Source of the DNA: Sphaerotilus mobilis
Lineage (GTDB): Bacteria; Pseudomonadota; Gammaproteobacteria; Burkholderiales; Burkholderiaceae_C
DNA: 64,000 bases
Direction of reading: 5' to 3'
Assembly: GCF_004216565.1 (NCBI RefSeq)
Contig: NZ_SGWV01000008.1
Coordinates: 558,001-622,000 of the forward strand
Positions 20,946-32,299 of this stretch are shown in pieces (positions within the stretch are counted from its first letter, which is position 1; every line of letters begins with the position of its first letter). The notes beneath the pieces are model-generated. The model worked only from the letters and a program-made list of their open reading frames with translations. It made no database searches and was not told where the DNA came from. Both the position numbers and the translations under genes were made by a program.

Positions 20946-20997
20946 CGGTCTCTCTCCAATGGCCTGTGGTGAATCACGGCCGGCATTCTATGGGCTC

Positions 20998-21058
20998 ACG
21001 TCAACGTGTTGTCGCATCCGTGAAACATAAACGAACGATCGTGCTATTTTAGATAGCA
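20998..21058. promoter_or_regulatory. Cluster of palindromes in the etfB-murI promoter region
   Basis: Three dyads are visible. CACGTCAACGTG (20997-21008) contains ACGTCAACGT. AACGAACGATCGTGCT (21030-21045) has the core ACGATCGT at 21035-21042. TGCTAT-N5-ATAGCA (21042-21058) is a perfect 17-bp dyad. The first resembles MerR/LiuR-type sites and the second TetR-type (FadP-like) sites that I recall from fatty-acid catabolism regulons. Regulator assignments are inference. Confidence 0.5.
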
Positions 21059-21159
21059 ACCCAAGCGAACCGCAAGGGTCGTGAGGCGACGCGGCGTCGG
21101 CGCGCCGTCAGCACATCGGTTGATAGACTGCCCGCCGCCCTCCCCAACCACATGCCTGA

Positions 21160-21990
21160 ATGAACATCCCATCGCCCCATCCACCGCGCATCGGCGTGTT
21201 TGACTCCGGCCTGGGTGGGTTGTCGGTGATGCACAGCCTGTGCGAATTGCGAGACGACGCCCGCTTTGTCTATGTCGCAGATTCGGGTCATGCACCCTAC
21301 GGCGACAAGCCGGTCGAAACCATCGTCGCACGCTCCTTGCACATCGCCGATTTCCTGGCGCAGCAAGGCATGGACCTGCTGGTTGTCGCGTGCAACACCG
21401 CCACCGCAGCGGCCGTACAGGCCCTGCGCCTGGCTCACCCGACCTTGCCCATCGTCGGTGTCGAACCTGGCATCAAGCCCGCCGTGCAACGCAGCCGCAA
21501 CGGCAAGATCGGTGTGCTGGCGACCACGGCCACCTTGCGCAGCGACCGCTTCCAGTTGCTGGCACAAGCGCACGCCGACCGCGTCGAACTGACCTTGCAG
21601 GCGGGGGTGGGTCTGGCCGATGCGATCGAGGCCCATCCGCTGGACGGCGACGAGGTCAGACGGGCCGTCGAGCGCTGCTGCACCCCCCTGCGGGACGCTG
21701 GCGTGGACACGGTGGTGCTCGGCTGCACGCACTATCCGCTGGTCGCCGACGTGATCGCGCGGCAGTTCGCGCCGGCTGTGTCGCTGGTCGACACCTCCGA
21801 GGCCATCGCACGCCGCACACTGGACCTGATCCCGCGTGGCCCGGCGCTCGACGCACCAATCTCCGATCGGCTTGAACTGTGGAGCACTGGCGATACTGCT
21901 CTGCTGACCAAGGCCTGCCAGCGCTGGCTCGGCGTTCACGTGCAAGCCCTCGAACTGCCACCGACGGTGCCGATGTCCGGCATTGGCTGA
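21160..21990 (+). CDS. murI: Glutamate racemase MurI
   Basis: Cofactor-independent racemase of 276 aa that makes D-glutamate for peptidoglycan. The two catalytic cysteines are C78 in VVACNTATAA and C189 in LGCTHYPL; the N-terminal IGVFDSGLGGLSV and the ADSGHAPYG motif are also present. ATG at 21160 gives MNIPSPHPPRIGVFDSG. An ATG 8 nt upstream runs into a stop within three codons. A TAGACT hexamer lies 30 nt upstream. It stands alone between etfB and the tRNA cluster. Confidence 0.96.
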   Translation: MNIPSPHPPRIGVFDSGLGGLSVMHSLCELRDDARFVYVADSGHAPYGDKPVETIVARSLHIADFLAQQGMDLLVVACNTATAAAVQALRLAHPTLPIVGVEPGIKPAVQRSRNGKIGVLATTATLRSDRFQLLAQAHADRVELTLQAGVGLADAIEAHPLDGDEVRRAVERCCTPLRDAGVDTVVLGCTHYPLVADVIARQFAPAVSLVDTSEAIARRTLDLIPRGPALDAPISDRLELWSTGDTALLTKACQRWLGVHVQALELPPTVPMSGIG

Positions 21991-22062
21991 GTGCTGACGC
22001 ACCACCCGCGCCACAGACCACGCGGCAGCGGTGCATCGACGGGGCCTTGCAGATACCCCTTG

Positions 22063-22151
22063 TGGTGCCCAGGACGGGACTCGAACCCGTACGCCCTGTG
22101 AGGAGCGGCGGATTTTAAGTCCGCTGTGTCTACCGATTTCACCACCCGGGC
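22063..22151 (-). tRNA. tRNA-Leu (anticodon UAA)
   Basis: 89 nt including an encoded CCA. The acceptor GCCCGGG pairs with CCTGGGC (one G-U), and the D arm reads GGTGAAATCGGTAGACAC. The anticodon arm is GCGGA-CTTAAAA-TCCGC with anticodon TAA. A long class II variable arm and T arm GGGTTCGAGTCCC follow. It is last in the tRNA cluster, separated from the other three by a strong hairpin. Confidence 0.96.
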
Positions 22152-22243
22152 GGCAGCCTATGCCGTGGAGTATCTCAACGCAGTCGGGCTGGGCTGGGCT
22201 GGCTCGATGCCCAAGTTCTCCAGCACAAGAGGAATCAAATCCA

Positions 22244-22282
22244 AAACGCAGAAAGCCGTCTCACGGACGGCCTTCTGCGTTT
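22244..22282 (-). terminator. Strong hairpin after the Gly-Cys-Gly tRNA trio
   Basis: On the reverse strand AAACGCAGAA plus GCCGTC pairs with GACGGC plus TTCTGCGTTT around a short CGTGA loop (about 16 bp with one unpaired base), followed by TTGGATTTG. It ends 5 nt after the CCA of the first tRNA-Gly, so tRNA-Leu(UAA) may need its own promoter. Confidence 0.75.
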
Positions 22283-22286
22283 CATC

Positions 22287-22362
<76 letters not shown>

Positions 22363-22406
22363 ATGAACTGATCACAACCATTCGCCGAGCCCCTGCCACC
22401 CTATTC

Positions 22407-22480
22407 TGGAGGCGCGGAGTGGAGTCGAACCACCCTGGACGGATTTGCAATCCGCTGCATAACCGCTTTGCTACCGCGCC
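22407..22480 (-). tRNA. tRNA-Cys (anticodon GCA)
   Basis: 74 nt with encoded CCA. Acceptor GGCGCGG / CCGCGCC, anticodon arm GCGGA-TTGCAAA-TCCGT with anticodon GCA, T arm GGTGGTTCGACTCCACT. It lies between two identical tRNA-Gly genes, resembling the Gly-Cys-Leu operon of E. coli with one extra Gly copy. Confidence 0.96.
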
Positions 22481-22555
22481 GCGGGCTCGACTTTGCCGCA
22501 TCTCAACGAAACCGGAAGCCTTGTGAGCCAACCATTCGTCGAATACGACCGAAAC

Positions 22556-22631
<76 letters not shown>

Positions 22632-22699
22632 GTATCTTGATTCTTACTACCGTCCAGCTTCACGAGTATGTCGTTTAGCTGTTCTGCAGCGAGACTGAA

Positions 22700-22729
22700 A
22701 GTATAGAAGGAAATCGGCGAGGGGCGCAA
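22700..22729 (-). promoter_or_regulatory. Sigma-70 promoter of the tRNA cluster
   Basis: On the reverse strand TTGCGC (22724-22729) and TATACT (22700-22705) are separated by 18 nt, placing initiation about 60 nt before tRNA-Gly copy 1. The -35 lies inside the lon-downstream hairpin (22716-22743), which also carries a T6 run on the forward side. Confidence 0.6.
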
Positions 22730-22754
22730 GCCCCTGCGCCGAACTTTTTTGCCG

Positions 22755-25181
<2,427 letters not shown>

Positions 25182-25203
25182 CAGAACCTCTCTTTCTGCG
25201 TTT

Positions 25204-25233
25204 CCATGTGGGCACGCAGACATCATTTGCAAG
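25204..25233 (-). promoter_or_regulatory. Heat-shock (sigma-32-like) promoter of lon
   Basis: On the reverse strand CTTGCAA (25227-25233) and CCCACATGG (25204-25212) are 14 nt apart. The consensus I recall is CTTGAAA and CCCCATNT at 11-16 nt. The match is good but not perfect; initiation would fall 20-25 nt before the lon ATG. Confidence 0.5.
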
Positions 25234-25300
25234 GGCGACGCCCGGACGGCAGGACCGCCCGGACGTTGCACCGTTCAGCCCATCGGGCTGTCTGTTCCGT

Positions 25301-26569
25301 TCAGGCGCTGGCCTTTTGTTCGCGATAGACCAGCAGCGGCTTGGCGTTGTCCAGGATCGTGCCTTCGTCGACCACGACCTTGGCCACGCCATCCAGCGCA
25401 GGCAACTCGAACATCGTGTCGAGCAGGGCCTGCTCAAGGATCGAGCGCAGGCCGCGCGCGCCGGTCTTGCGCTTGAGTGCCTTGGCCGCGATCGCGGCCA
25501 AGGCCGACGGGCGGATCTCGAGCTCGACGCCGTCCATCAGGAACAGGCGCTGGTACTGCTTGAGCAGCGCATTCTTGGGCTCGGTGAGGATCTGAACCAG
25601 CGCATCTTCGGTCAGTTCGCCCAGCGTGGCGATGACCGGCAGGCGGCCAACCAGCTCGGGGATGATGCCGAACTTGACCAGGTCCTCCGGCTCGATCTCG
25701 CGGAAGATCTCCGAGACGCTGCGCTCGGACTTGCTCTTCACCGAGGCGCCAAAGCCGATCCCGGACTTCTCCGAGCGATTGGCGATGACCTTCTCCAGCC
25801 CGTCGAAGGCGCCACCGCAGATGAACAGGATATTGGTCGTATCGATCTGCAGGAAGTCCTGGTTCGGGTGCTTGCGACCGCCCTGCGGCGGCACGCTGGC
25901 CATGGTGCCCTCGACCAGCTTGAGCAGGGCCTGCTGGACGCCTTCACCGGACACGTCGCGGGTGATCGACGGGTTGTCGGCCTTGCGCGAGATCTTGTCG
26001 ATCTCGTCGATGTAGACGATGCCGCGCTGGGCCCGCTCAACCTCGTAGTTGCAGTTCTGCAGCAGCTTCTGGATGATGTTTTCGACGTCCTCGCCGACGT
26101 AGCCGGCTTCGGTCAACGTGGTCGCGTCGGCGATCACGAAGGGAACGTTGAGCATGCGCGCCAGCGTCTGCGCCAGCAGGGTCTTGCCCGAGCCGGTCGG
26201 GCCGATCAGCAGGATGTTGCTCTTGGCGAGCTCGACATCATCCTTGGGCTTCTCGCCCATGTGCTTGAGGCGCTTGTAGTGGTTGTAGACGGCCACCGAC
26301 AGCGATCGTTTGGCCGATGCCTGGCCGATCACGTACTGGTCGAGCAGGTCCTTGATCTCGCTGGGCGCCGGCAGTTCACCCCGGGCGGCCTTCGCACCGG
26401 CCTCGGTCGGCGGAACCTCGTCGCGGATGATCTCGTTGCACAGCTCGATGCACTCGTCGCAGATGAAGACCGACGGACCGGCGATCAGCTTCTTGACCTC
26501 ATGCTGGCTCTTCCCGCAGAACGAGCAGTACAGGATCTTGTCGCCGGAGGGGCCTTTTTTGTCGGGCAT
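25301..26569 (-). CDS. clpX: ATP-dependent Clp protease ATP-binding subunit ClpX
   Basis: AAA+ unfoldase of 422 aa that recognises tagged substrates and feeds them to ClpP. The N-terminal zinc-binding domain has C15, C18, C37 and C40 ([14 protein letters not shown]). Walker A is GPTGSGKT, the pore loop is in GYVGEDVE, Walker B is IVYIDEIDK, and the ClpP-contact IGF loop appears as SGIGFGA. The start is at 26569. The gap to clpP is 98 nt and to lon 119 nt. Confidence 0.97.
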   Translation of the reverse strand: MPDKKGPSGDKILYCSFCGKSQHEVKKLIAGPSVFICDECIELCNEIIRDEVPPTEAGAKAARGELPAPSEIKDLLDQYVIGQASAKRSLSVAVYNHYKRLKHMGEKPKDDVELAKSNILLIGPTGSGKTLLAQTLARMLNVPFVIADATTLTEAGYVGEDVENIIQKLLQNCNYEVERAQRGIVYIDEIDKISRKADNPSITRDVSGEGVQQALLKLVEGTMASVPPQGGRKHPNQDFLQIDTTNILFICGGAFDGLEKVIANRSEKSGIGFGASVKSKSERSVSEIFREIEPEDLVKFGIIPELVGRLPVIATLGELTEDALVQILTEPKNALLKQYQRLFLMDGVELEIRPSALAAIAAKALKRKTGARGLRSILEQALLDTMFELPALDGVAKVVVDEGTILDNAKPLLVYREQKASA

Positions 26570-26667
26570 GGAGGACTGCCTAGTGAAGTGCGAATTGATG
26601 ATAAGACAAGGCCATGAAGGCCTGGACGGCCCGGCGCCGGGACCCGCCCGGCACCGCCGCCCCGCAC

Positions 26668-27276
26668 TCAGGCGCGCTTGTTGATGACCTGATCGATCAG
26701 GCCGTAAGTCTGCGCCTCGTCGGCCGACATGAAGTAGTCACGCTCGGTATCGTTCTGGATCTTTTCCAGCGATTGACCGCTGCGCTCGGCCAGGATCTTG
26801 TTGAGCTGCTCGCGCGTCTTGAGGATTTCGCGGGCGTGGATCTCGATGTCGGTGGCCTGACCCTGGGCGCCGCCCAGCGGCTGGTGGATCATGATCTTCG
26901 AGTTCGGCAAGGAGAAGCGCTTGCCCTTGGCACCGGCGGTCAGCAGGAAGGCGCCCATGCTCGCCGCGAGGCCCATGCACAGGGTGGAGACCTGCGGCTT
27001 GATGAACTGCATCGTGTCGTAGATCGACATGCCGGCGCTGACGCTGCCGCCCGGCGAATTGATGTAGAGCGAGATGTCCTTGTCCGGGTTCTCGCTCTCC
27101 AGGAACAGCAATTGCGCGACGACCAGGTTGGCGGTCTGGTCGTTGACCGGGCCGACCAGGAAGATCACGCGCTCGCGCAGCAGGCGCGAATAGATGTCGT
27201 AGGACCGCTCGCCGCGGCCCGACTGTTCAACGACGATGGGGACCAGGCCCAGATTGTTCGTATCGAGTGCGCTCAT
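26668..27276 (-). CDS. clpP: ATP-dependent Clp protease proteolytic subunit ClpP
   Basis: Serine peptidase of 202 aa forming the tetradecameric barrel that partners with ClpX. The catalytic triad is S106 (GLAASMGAF), H131 (MIHQPLGG) and D180 (TERDYFM). The N-terminal propeptide-like [22 protein letters not shown] is typical. ATG at 27276 was chosen; the frame stays open 57 codons upstream, but that region contains the intergenic space after tig. It lies downstream of tig. Confidence 0.97.
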   Translation of the reverse strand: MSALDTNNLGLVPIVVEQSGRGERSYDIYSRLLRERVIFLVGPVNDQTANLVVAQLLFLESENPDKDISLYINSPGGSVSAGMSIYDTMQFIKPQVSTLCMGLAASMGAFLLTAGAKGKRFSLPNSKIMIHQPLGGAQGQATDIEIHAREILKTREQLNKILAERSGQSLEKIQNDTERDYFMSADEAQTYGLIDQVINKRA

Positions 27277-27443
27277 GTTTCTGACCCTGAGGCGACGCTT
27301 GCCGCCGGATTGAATGAAGGGGAGGCACGGCATGTCCGCGTGAACGGCGCGGGCATGTCGCCCGGGGTCCCTGATCCCGGGTGGAGGGGCATTATGCGAT
27401 TGCCTGAAACAGCCCTTGGGCGAAGCCAAGCGGCCCGGACGTG

Positions 27444-27470
27444 ACAAGGGGCGCTGTTCGCGCCCCTTGT
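27444..27470 (-). terminator. Hairpin after tig
   Basis: A perfect 11-bp stem ACAAGGGGCGC / GCGCCCCTTGT with a 5-nt loop lies 24 nt after the tig stop. It lacks a long T-run on the reverse strand (CACGTCC follows), so it may be an attenuator or processing site rather than a full terminator. Confidence 0.6.
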
Positions 27471-27493
27471 GCAGGTCAGCGGACGGCCAGGGC

Positions 27494-28807
27494 TCAGCCG
27501 GCGGCGCCCATCAGTTCGTCGAAGGGCAGCGTCACGTCGCTGACCTTGGCCTTGCCCAGGACGAACTCGGTCACGTTGGCCTCGATCACGACGGCCTCGA
27601 CCTCGCCGAGGCGCTGCTGGTCACCGAAGTACCAGCGCACCACTTCCTCGGGGCGCTCGTAGCTCTGGGCCATCTCGTCGACGTGGGCCTTGATCTGCTC
27701 CATCGTGGCCGACAGGCCGTTGGCGCGCACGACCTCGGCGATCGTCAGGCCCAGGCGGACGCGGCGCTCGGCCTGCGGCTGGAACATCTCGGTCGGGATC
27801 GGCGCCTTGTCGGCGTCCTTGATCCCACGCTGCTTCAGGTCGTTGCGGGCGTTCTCGACCAGGCGGGCGAGTTCGTTGTCGACGAGTGCCTTGGGCAGGT
27901 CGAAGGAGCCGGCCTTCTCCAGCGCAGCCATCACGGCCTGCTTGTTGCGGGCAGCGACGCGGAACTTGACCTCGCGCTCGAGGTTCTTCTTGATGTCGGC
28001 ACGCAGGCCGTCGACGGTGGCGTCGGCGATGCCCAGCGATTCGGCGAAGGCGGCATCGACCTCGGGCAGCTTCTGCGACTCGATCTTGGTCAGCGTGACC
28101 AGGAAGTCAGCTTCCTTGCCGGCCACGTCCTTGCCGTGATAGTCCTCGGGGAAGGCCAGCGGGAAGGTCTTGGACTCGCCGGTCTTCATGCCGCGCACGG
28201 CCTTCTCGAAGGCTTCGAGCATGCGGCCTTCACCCAGGATGAACTGGAAGCCGTCGGCCTTGCCGCCCTCGAAGGCCTCGCCGTCGATCTTGCCGGCGAA
28301 GTCGATGGTGACGCGATCGTCGTCGGCAGCCGCTTCGCCCAGCGCGCGCTGTGCGAAGGTGCGACGCTGCTTGCGCAGGATTTCCAGCGTGCGGTCGATG
28401 GCGACGTCGGCGACCTCGGTCGTGACGCGCTCGATCTCGAGGGCCGACAGGTCACTCAGGACCACTTCCGGATAGACCTCGAAGGTCGCGTCGAAGGAGA
28501 CCTGGCCGTCGGCCGCGCCCTCCTTCTCGGTGATGCGCGGCGTGCCGGCGACACGCAGCTGCGCCTCGCTGGCGGCGCTGGCGAAGGCCTGACCGACCTT
28601 GTCGTTCATGACCTCGTACTGGACAGAGTAGCCGTAGCGCTGGGCCACGACGTTCATCGGCACCTTGCCGGGACGGAAGCCGTCGGCCTTGACGGTGCGG
28701 GCCAGCTTCTTGAGTCGGGCATCGACTTCCTTGCCAAGGTCCTCGGCGGACAGGGTCAGGGTGATGCGGCGCTCGAGCTTGTCGAGGGTCTCCACGGTAA
28801 CGGCCAT
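27494..28807 (-). CDS. tig: Trigger factor
   Basis: Ribosome-associated chaperone and peptidyl-prolyl isomerase of 437 aa. The N-terminal ribosome-binding domain includes the signature GFRPGKVP near 43-50. An FKBP-like domain lies at about 160-245 ([20 protein letters not shown], then [16 protein letters not shown]) and a long helical C-terminal domain follows. ATG at 28807 gives [17 protein letters not shown]. The frame continues upstream through the antisense of tRNA-Leu, which cannot be coding. It is first of the tig-clpP-clpX-lon quality-control series. Confidence 0.97.
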   Translation of the reverse strand: MAVTVETLDKLERRITLTLSAEDLGKEVDARLKKLARTVKADGFRPGKVPMNVVAQRYGYSVQYEVMNDKVGQAFASAASEAQLRVAGTPRITEKEGAADGQVSFDATFEVYPEVVLSDLSALEIERVTTEVADVAIDRTLEILRKQRRTFAQRALGEAAADDDRVTIDFAGKIDGEAFEGGKADGFQFILGEGRMLEAFEKAVRGMKTGESKTFPLAFPEDYHGKDVAGKEADFLVTLTKIESQKLPEVDAAFAESLGIADATVDGLRADIKKNLEREVKFRVAARNKQAVMAALEKAGSFDLPKALVDNELARLVENARNDLKQRGIKDADKAPIPTEMFQPQAERRVRLGLTIAEVVRANGLSATMEQIKAHVDEMAQSYERPEEVVRWYFGDQQRLGEVEAVVIEANVTEFVLGKAKVSDVTLPFDELMGAAG

Positions 28808-28846
28808 GTCTTGCTGCTCTTTCGGTTGCTTGTTCGTCGGAAAACC

Positions 28847-28933
28847 TGGTGCGCGGAGCCGGACTCGAACCGGCACGCCCGTGAAGGCGTCAGGACCTAA
28901 ACCTGGTGCGTCTACCAATTTCGCCACCCGCGC
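28847..28933 (-). tRNA. tRNA-Leu (anticodon UAG)
   Basis: 87 nt with encoded CCA. Acceptor GCGCGGG / TCCGCGC (terminal GGG with TCC uses one G-U), D arm GGTGGCGAAATTGGTAGACGC, anticodon loop TTTAGGT, long variable arm, T arm GCCGGTTCGAGTCCGGC. The anticodon stem CCAGG faces CCTGA, leaving an apparent C-A mismatch at the outermost pair. It lies 39 nt upstream of tig in the same orientation. Confidence 0.94.
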
Positions 28934-29077
28934 GTGTCCTGATCGGGCTGCCGGGGGGCGAGTGGCCTGCTGCCGCGCCCGGGGCCTCCGGGGCTTCGAC
29001 AGGCGCGGGCGCTGTCGCGGGCGGGGCGATCCGGGCGCCGCGAGGTGCGCCCCACGGCAAACCGTGAACCCGCGATT

Positions 29078-32000
29078 CTAGCCGGCCGCGCCCACGCCAC
29101 CCTGGCCAGGCTCGCGCCGGACCCGGAACCATGCCGCATACATCGCGGGCAAGGCCAGCAGCGTCAAGGCGGTCGCCACGATCAAGCCGCCCATGATGGC
29201 GACGGCCATCGGCCCCCAGAACACGCTGCGTGACAGCGGAATCATGGCCAGCACGGCAGCCGCGGCCGTCAGCACGATCGGGCGGAAACGTCGCACGGCC
29301 GACTCGACCACCGCATCCCAGGCCGGCACGCCCCGGGCCCGGTCGGACTCGATCTGGTCGATCAGGATGACCGAGTTGCGCATGATCATGCCCATCAGCG
29401 CGATCACGCCGAGCAGCGCGACGAAGCCAAACGGCCGGCCCAGCAGCAGCAGCGCGGCGGCCACGCCGGCGATGCCCATCGGTCCGGTCAGGAAGACCAG
29501 CAGTGACCGGGAGAAGCTCTGCAACTGCAGCATCAGCAGCGTGAAGATGATGAACAGCATGATCGGCACGCCGGTGGCGATCGAGCCCTGGCCCTTGCTG
29601 CTTTCCTCGGCCGCACCGGCCAGCGCGATGTCGTAGCCCGGCGGCATCTGTGCCTTGAGCCTCATCAACTCAGGCCAGATCGCGCTGGAGACGGTCGGCC
29701 CCTGCACGCCTTCGACCACGTCGCCCTGCACGGTGATGGCGTACTGGCGGCCTTCGCGCCAGATCACGCCCGGCTCCCACGCCGGCTGCAGGCGGGCGAT
29801 CTGTGTCAAGGGGATGGCGCGTCCGCTGCTCGTCGGCACGTAGGCCGATTCGAGGTCGGTCAACGCATCGCGCTCGGCCTGCGGCTGGCGCATCACCACG
29901 TCGATCAGCTTGTCGCCCTCGCGGTACTGGCCAACGGTCGTGCCGCTCAGCAGCATGCGGGTCGCCTGGGCGATGGCCTGGCTGGTCACGCCCAGCGCGC
30001 GGGCCTTGTCCTGATCGATCTCCAGCCGCACCGTGCGGATGGACTCATTCCAGTTGTCGTTGACACCACGCATGTCCGGATGGGCACGCAGCACCGCCTT
30101 GGCCTGATCGGCCCAGTGGCGCAACACGGCGATGTCCGGGCCGGAGACGCGGAACTGCACCGGGTAGGGCACGGGAGGCCCGTTGGGCAGCAGCTTGACG
30201 CGGCCACGCGCCTCGGGGAACTCGGCCGCGAGGATGGCCGGAAGGCGCTGGCGCAGGGTCTCGCGCTCGGCCAGATCCTTGGGCAGCACGATGGCCTGGC
30301 TGACGTTGGTCTGCGGGAAGACCTGGTCCAGCGGCAGGTAGAACCGCGGCACGCCGCTGCCGATCCAGGTCGAGACGCTGGTCACGCCAGCCTCTTCTGA
30401 CATGCGTGCCTCGAAGCGGCGCGCCAGCGCGTCGCTCTGCTGGATCGTGGAACCTTCGGGCAGCCACAGGTCGACCAGGATCTCCGGCCGGCTCGAGTCC
30501 GGGAAGAACTGCTGCTGCACCCGGCCCATGCCGGCCAGACCGGCGACGAAGACGGCAATCGTCAGGCCGATCGTGATCCAACGGTGCTGCACGCACCAGT
30601 TCACCGTGGCGCGAAAACGCGCATAGAACGGCGTGTCGAACAGCTCATGCGGCTGGTCCGGGTTGGCATGCGGCTTGACCTTGAGCAAGCGGGCGCCCAG
30701 GTAGGGCACGAAGTAGACCGACACGATCCACGAGATCAGCAGCGCCGCCGACGTCACCGCGAAGATCGCGAAGGTGTATTCGCCGACGGTCGACTGGGCC
30801 AGTCCGATCGGCAAGAAGCCGGCCGCCGTGATCAGCGTGCCCGTCAGCATCGGCTTGGCGGTCGCGTCGTAGGCGTAGGTGGCGGCGTAGACGCGGTCGT
30901 AGCCCTCTTCGAGCTTGCGCACCATCATCTCGACCGCAATGATGGCGTCGTCGACCAGCAGGCCCAGCGCGATGATCAGCGAGCCCAGCGAGATCTTGTG
31001 CAGCCCCACGCCCCAGTAGTACATGGTCACGAAGGTGATGGCCAGCACCACGGGGATGGTGATGCCCACCACCATGCCCGGCCAGATGTCGATGCGCAGC
31101 GGCCGGGTGTGCAGACCCAGGCTGATGAAGCTCACCGCCAGCACCACCACCACCGCCTCGATCAGCACCTTGACGAACTCGCCGACCGAGCGCTGCACGG
31201 CGTCCGGCTGGTTCTGGATCTGTGACAGCTCGATGCCCGCCGGCAGCGTGTGGCGGATCTCGGTGGCCTTGGCCTGCAGCGACTTGCCCAGCGCGATGAT
31301 GTCGCCGCCCTTGCCCATCGACACGCCGATGGCGATGACCTCGCGGCCCTGGTGCCGTACCTTGACGGCCGGCGGGTCGCTGGTGCCGCGACGGATGGTC
31401 GCGACGTCGCCCAGCTTGAGCGTGCTGGCCACGCCGGTGACCGGGTTGACGGCCCGGATCGCCAGCCGCGACAGGTCGTCGACCGAGTTGAACTGCCCGC
31501 CCACGCGCAGCTGCACGTTCTCGCTGCCCGCATTCAGCACGCCGGCGCCCTCGACCGCGTTCTGCGCGCCGATCTGGGCGATCACCTGGTTGAGGTCCAG
31601 CCCGAGTTGCGCCAGTCGGCGCCCGGACAACTCGACGAACAGCTTCTCGGGCTGCACGCCGAACAGCTCGACCTTGGCGACATAGGGCACACGCAGCAGG
31701 TCACTGCGGACCCGGTCGGCGAACTCGCGCAGCTCCTCGTTCGAGAAGCCGTCGGCCGACAACGCGAAGATCGTGCCGTAGACATCGCCGAAGTCGTCGT
31801 TGAAGACCGGTCCGATGACCCCCGCCGGCAAGGTGGCGCGCATGTCGCCGATGCGCTTGCGGACCTGGTACCAGACCTGCGGCACCTCCGAGGGCGCCGA
31901 GTTGTCCTTGATCTGGACGATGGTCAGCGACTCGCCCGGCTTGGTGTAGCTGCGGATGATGTCTGGGTAAGGCGCCTCCTGCAGCGTCTTCTCGATCTTG

Positions 32001-32269
32001 TCGGTGACCTGTTCGGCCATTTGCTGCGCGGTCGCACCGGGCCAGAAGGCCTGCACGACCATGGCGCGGAAGGTGAACGGCGGGTCCTCGTCCTGGCCGA
32101 GCAGGAAGTAGGCGTTGAAGCCCAGCACCGTCAGCACGATCAGCAGGTAGCGCGTCAGTGCCGGGTGCTCGAGGGCCCAGCGCGAGATGTTGAAGCCGCC
32201 CGCGCGGTCGCCGCTGGCAGCGGTCGGCGGGGCGATGTCGGCGTCGTGGCCGGGATGGGGCGTGTGCAT
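29078..32269 (-). CDS. RND multidrug efflux permease (HAE family)
   Basis: Proton-driven inner-membrane exporter of 1063 aa with the duplicated RND layout. TM1 is near 37-55, then a large periplasmic porter loop, a bundle of TM segments near 365-565 (including LGLLVDDAIIAVEMMVRKLEEG with the acidic residues of the proton relay in TM4), a second periplasmic loop and a final TM bundle near 900-1050. The second domain contains MRNSVILIDQIESDRARG. The first periplasmic segment (NAYFLLGQDEDPPFTF) marks the VexF/MexK-like subgroup rather than AcrB itself. The adaptor gene is 30 nt upstream; no outer-membrane factor gene is visible. Confidence 0.93.
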   Translation of the reverse strand: MHTPHPGHDADIAPPTAASGDRAGGFNISRWALEHPALTRYLLIVLTVLGFNAYFLLGQDEDPPFTFRAMVVQAFWPGATAQQMAEQVTDKIEKTLQEAPYPDIIRSYTKPGESLTIVQIKDNSAPSEVPQVWYQVRKRIGDMRATLPAGVIGPVFNDDFGDVYGTIFALSADGFSNEELREFADRVRSDLLRVPYVAKVELFGVQPEKLFVELSGRRLAQLGLDLNQVIAQIGAQNAVEGAGVLNAGSENVQLRVGGQFNSVDDLSRLAIRAVNPVTGVASTLKLGDVATIRRGTSDPPAVKVRHQGREVIAIGVSMGKGGDIIALGKSLQAKATEIRHTLPAGIELSQIQNQPDAVQRSVGEFVKVLIEAVVVVLAVSFISLGLHTRPLRIDIWPGMVVGITIPVVLAITFVTMYYWGVGLHKISLGSLIIALGLLVDDAIIAVEMMVRKLEEGYDRVYAATYAYDATAKPMLTGTLITAAGFLPIGLAQSTVGEYTFAIFAVTSAALLISWIVSVYFVPYLGARLLKVKPHANPDQPHELFDTPFYARFRATVNWCVQHRWITIGLTIAVFVAGLAGMGRVQQQFFPDSSRPEILVDLWLPEGSTIQQSDALARRFEARMSEEAGVTSVSTWIGSGVPRFYLPLDQVFPQTNVSQAIVLPKDLAERETLRQRLPAILAAEFPEARGRVKLLPNGPPVPYPVQFRVSGPDIAVLRHWADQAKAVLRAHPDMRGVNDNWNESIRTVRLEIDQDKARALGVTSQAIAQATRMLLSGTTVGQYREGDKLIDVVMRQPQAERDALTDLESAYVPTSSGRAIPLTQIARLQPAWEPGVIWREGRQYAITVQGDVVEGVQGPTVSSAIWPELMRLKAQMPPGYDIALAGAAEESSKGQGSIATGVPIMLFIIFTLLMLQLQSFSRSLLVFLTGPMGIAGVAAALLLLGRPFGFVALLGVIALMGMIMRNSVILIDQIESDRARGVPAWDAVVESAVRRFRPIVLTAAAAVLAMIPLSRSVFWGPMAVAIMGGLIVATALTLLALPAMYAAWFRVRREPGQGGVGAAG

Positions 32270-32299
32270 GGGGTCGTCGCTCCGGATCGGGTCGATGGC

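Noticed and set aside
22716-22743. Strong terminator for lon
   Set aside because: The GC hairpin has its T-run on the forward side, not downstream of lon, and its arm overlaps the -35 of the tRNA promoter; left unassigned.
28808-28927. Extended N-terminus of trigger factor (40 residues)
   Set aside because: Those codons are the antisense of tRNA-Leu(UAG); the family start MAVTVETL fits at 28807.
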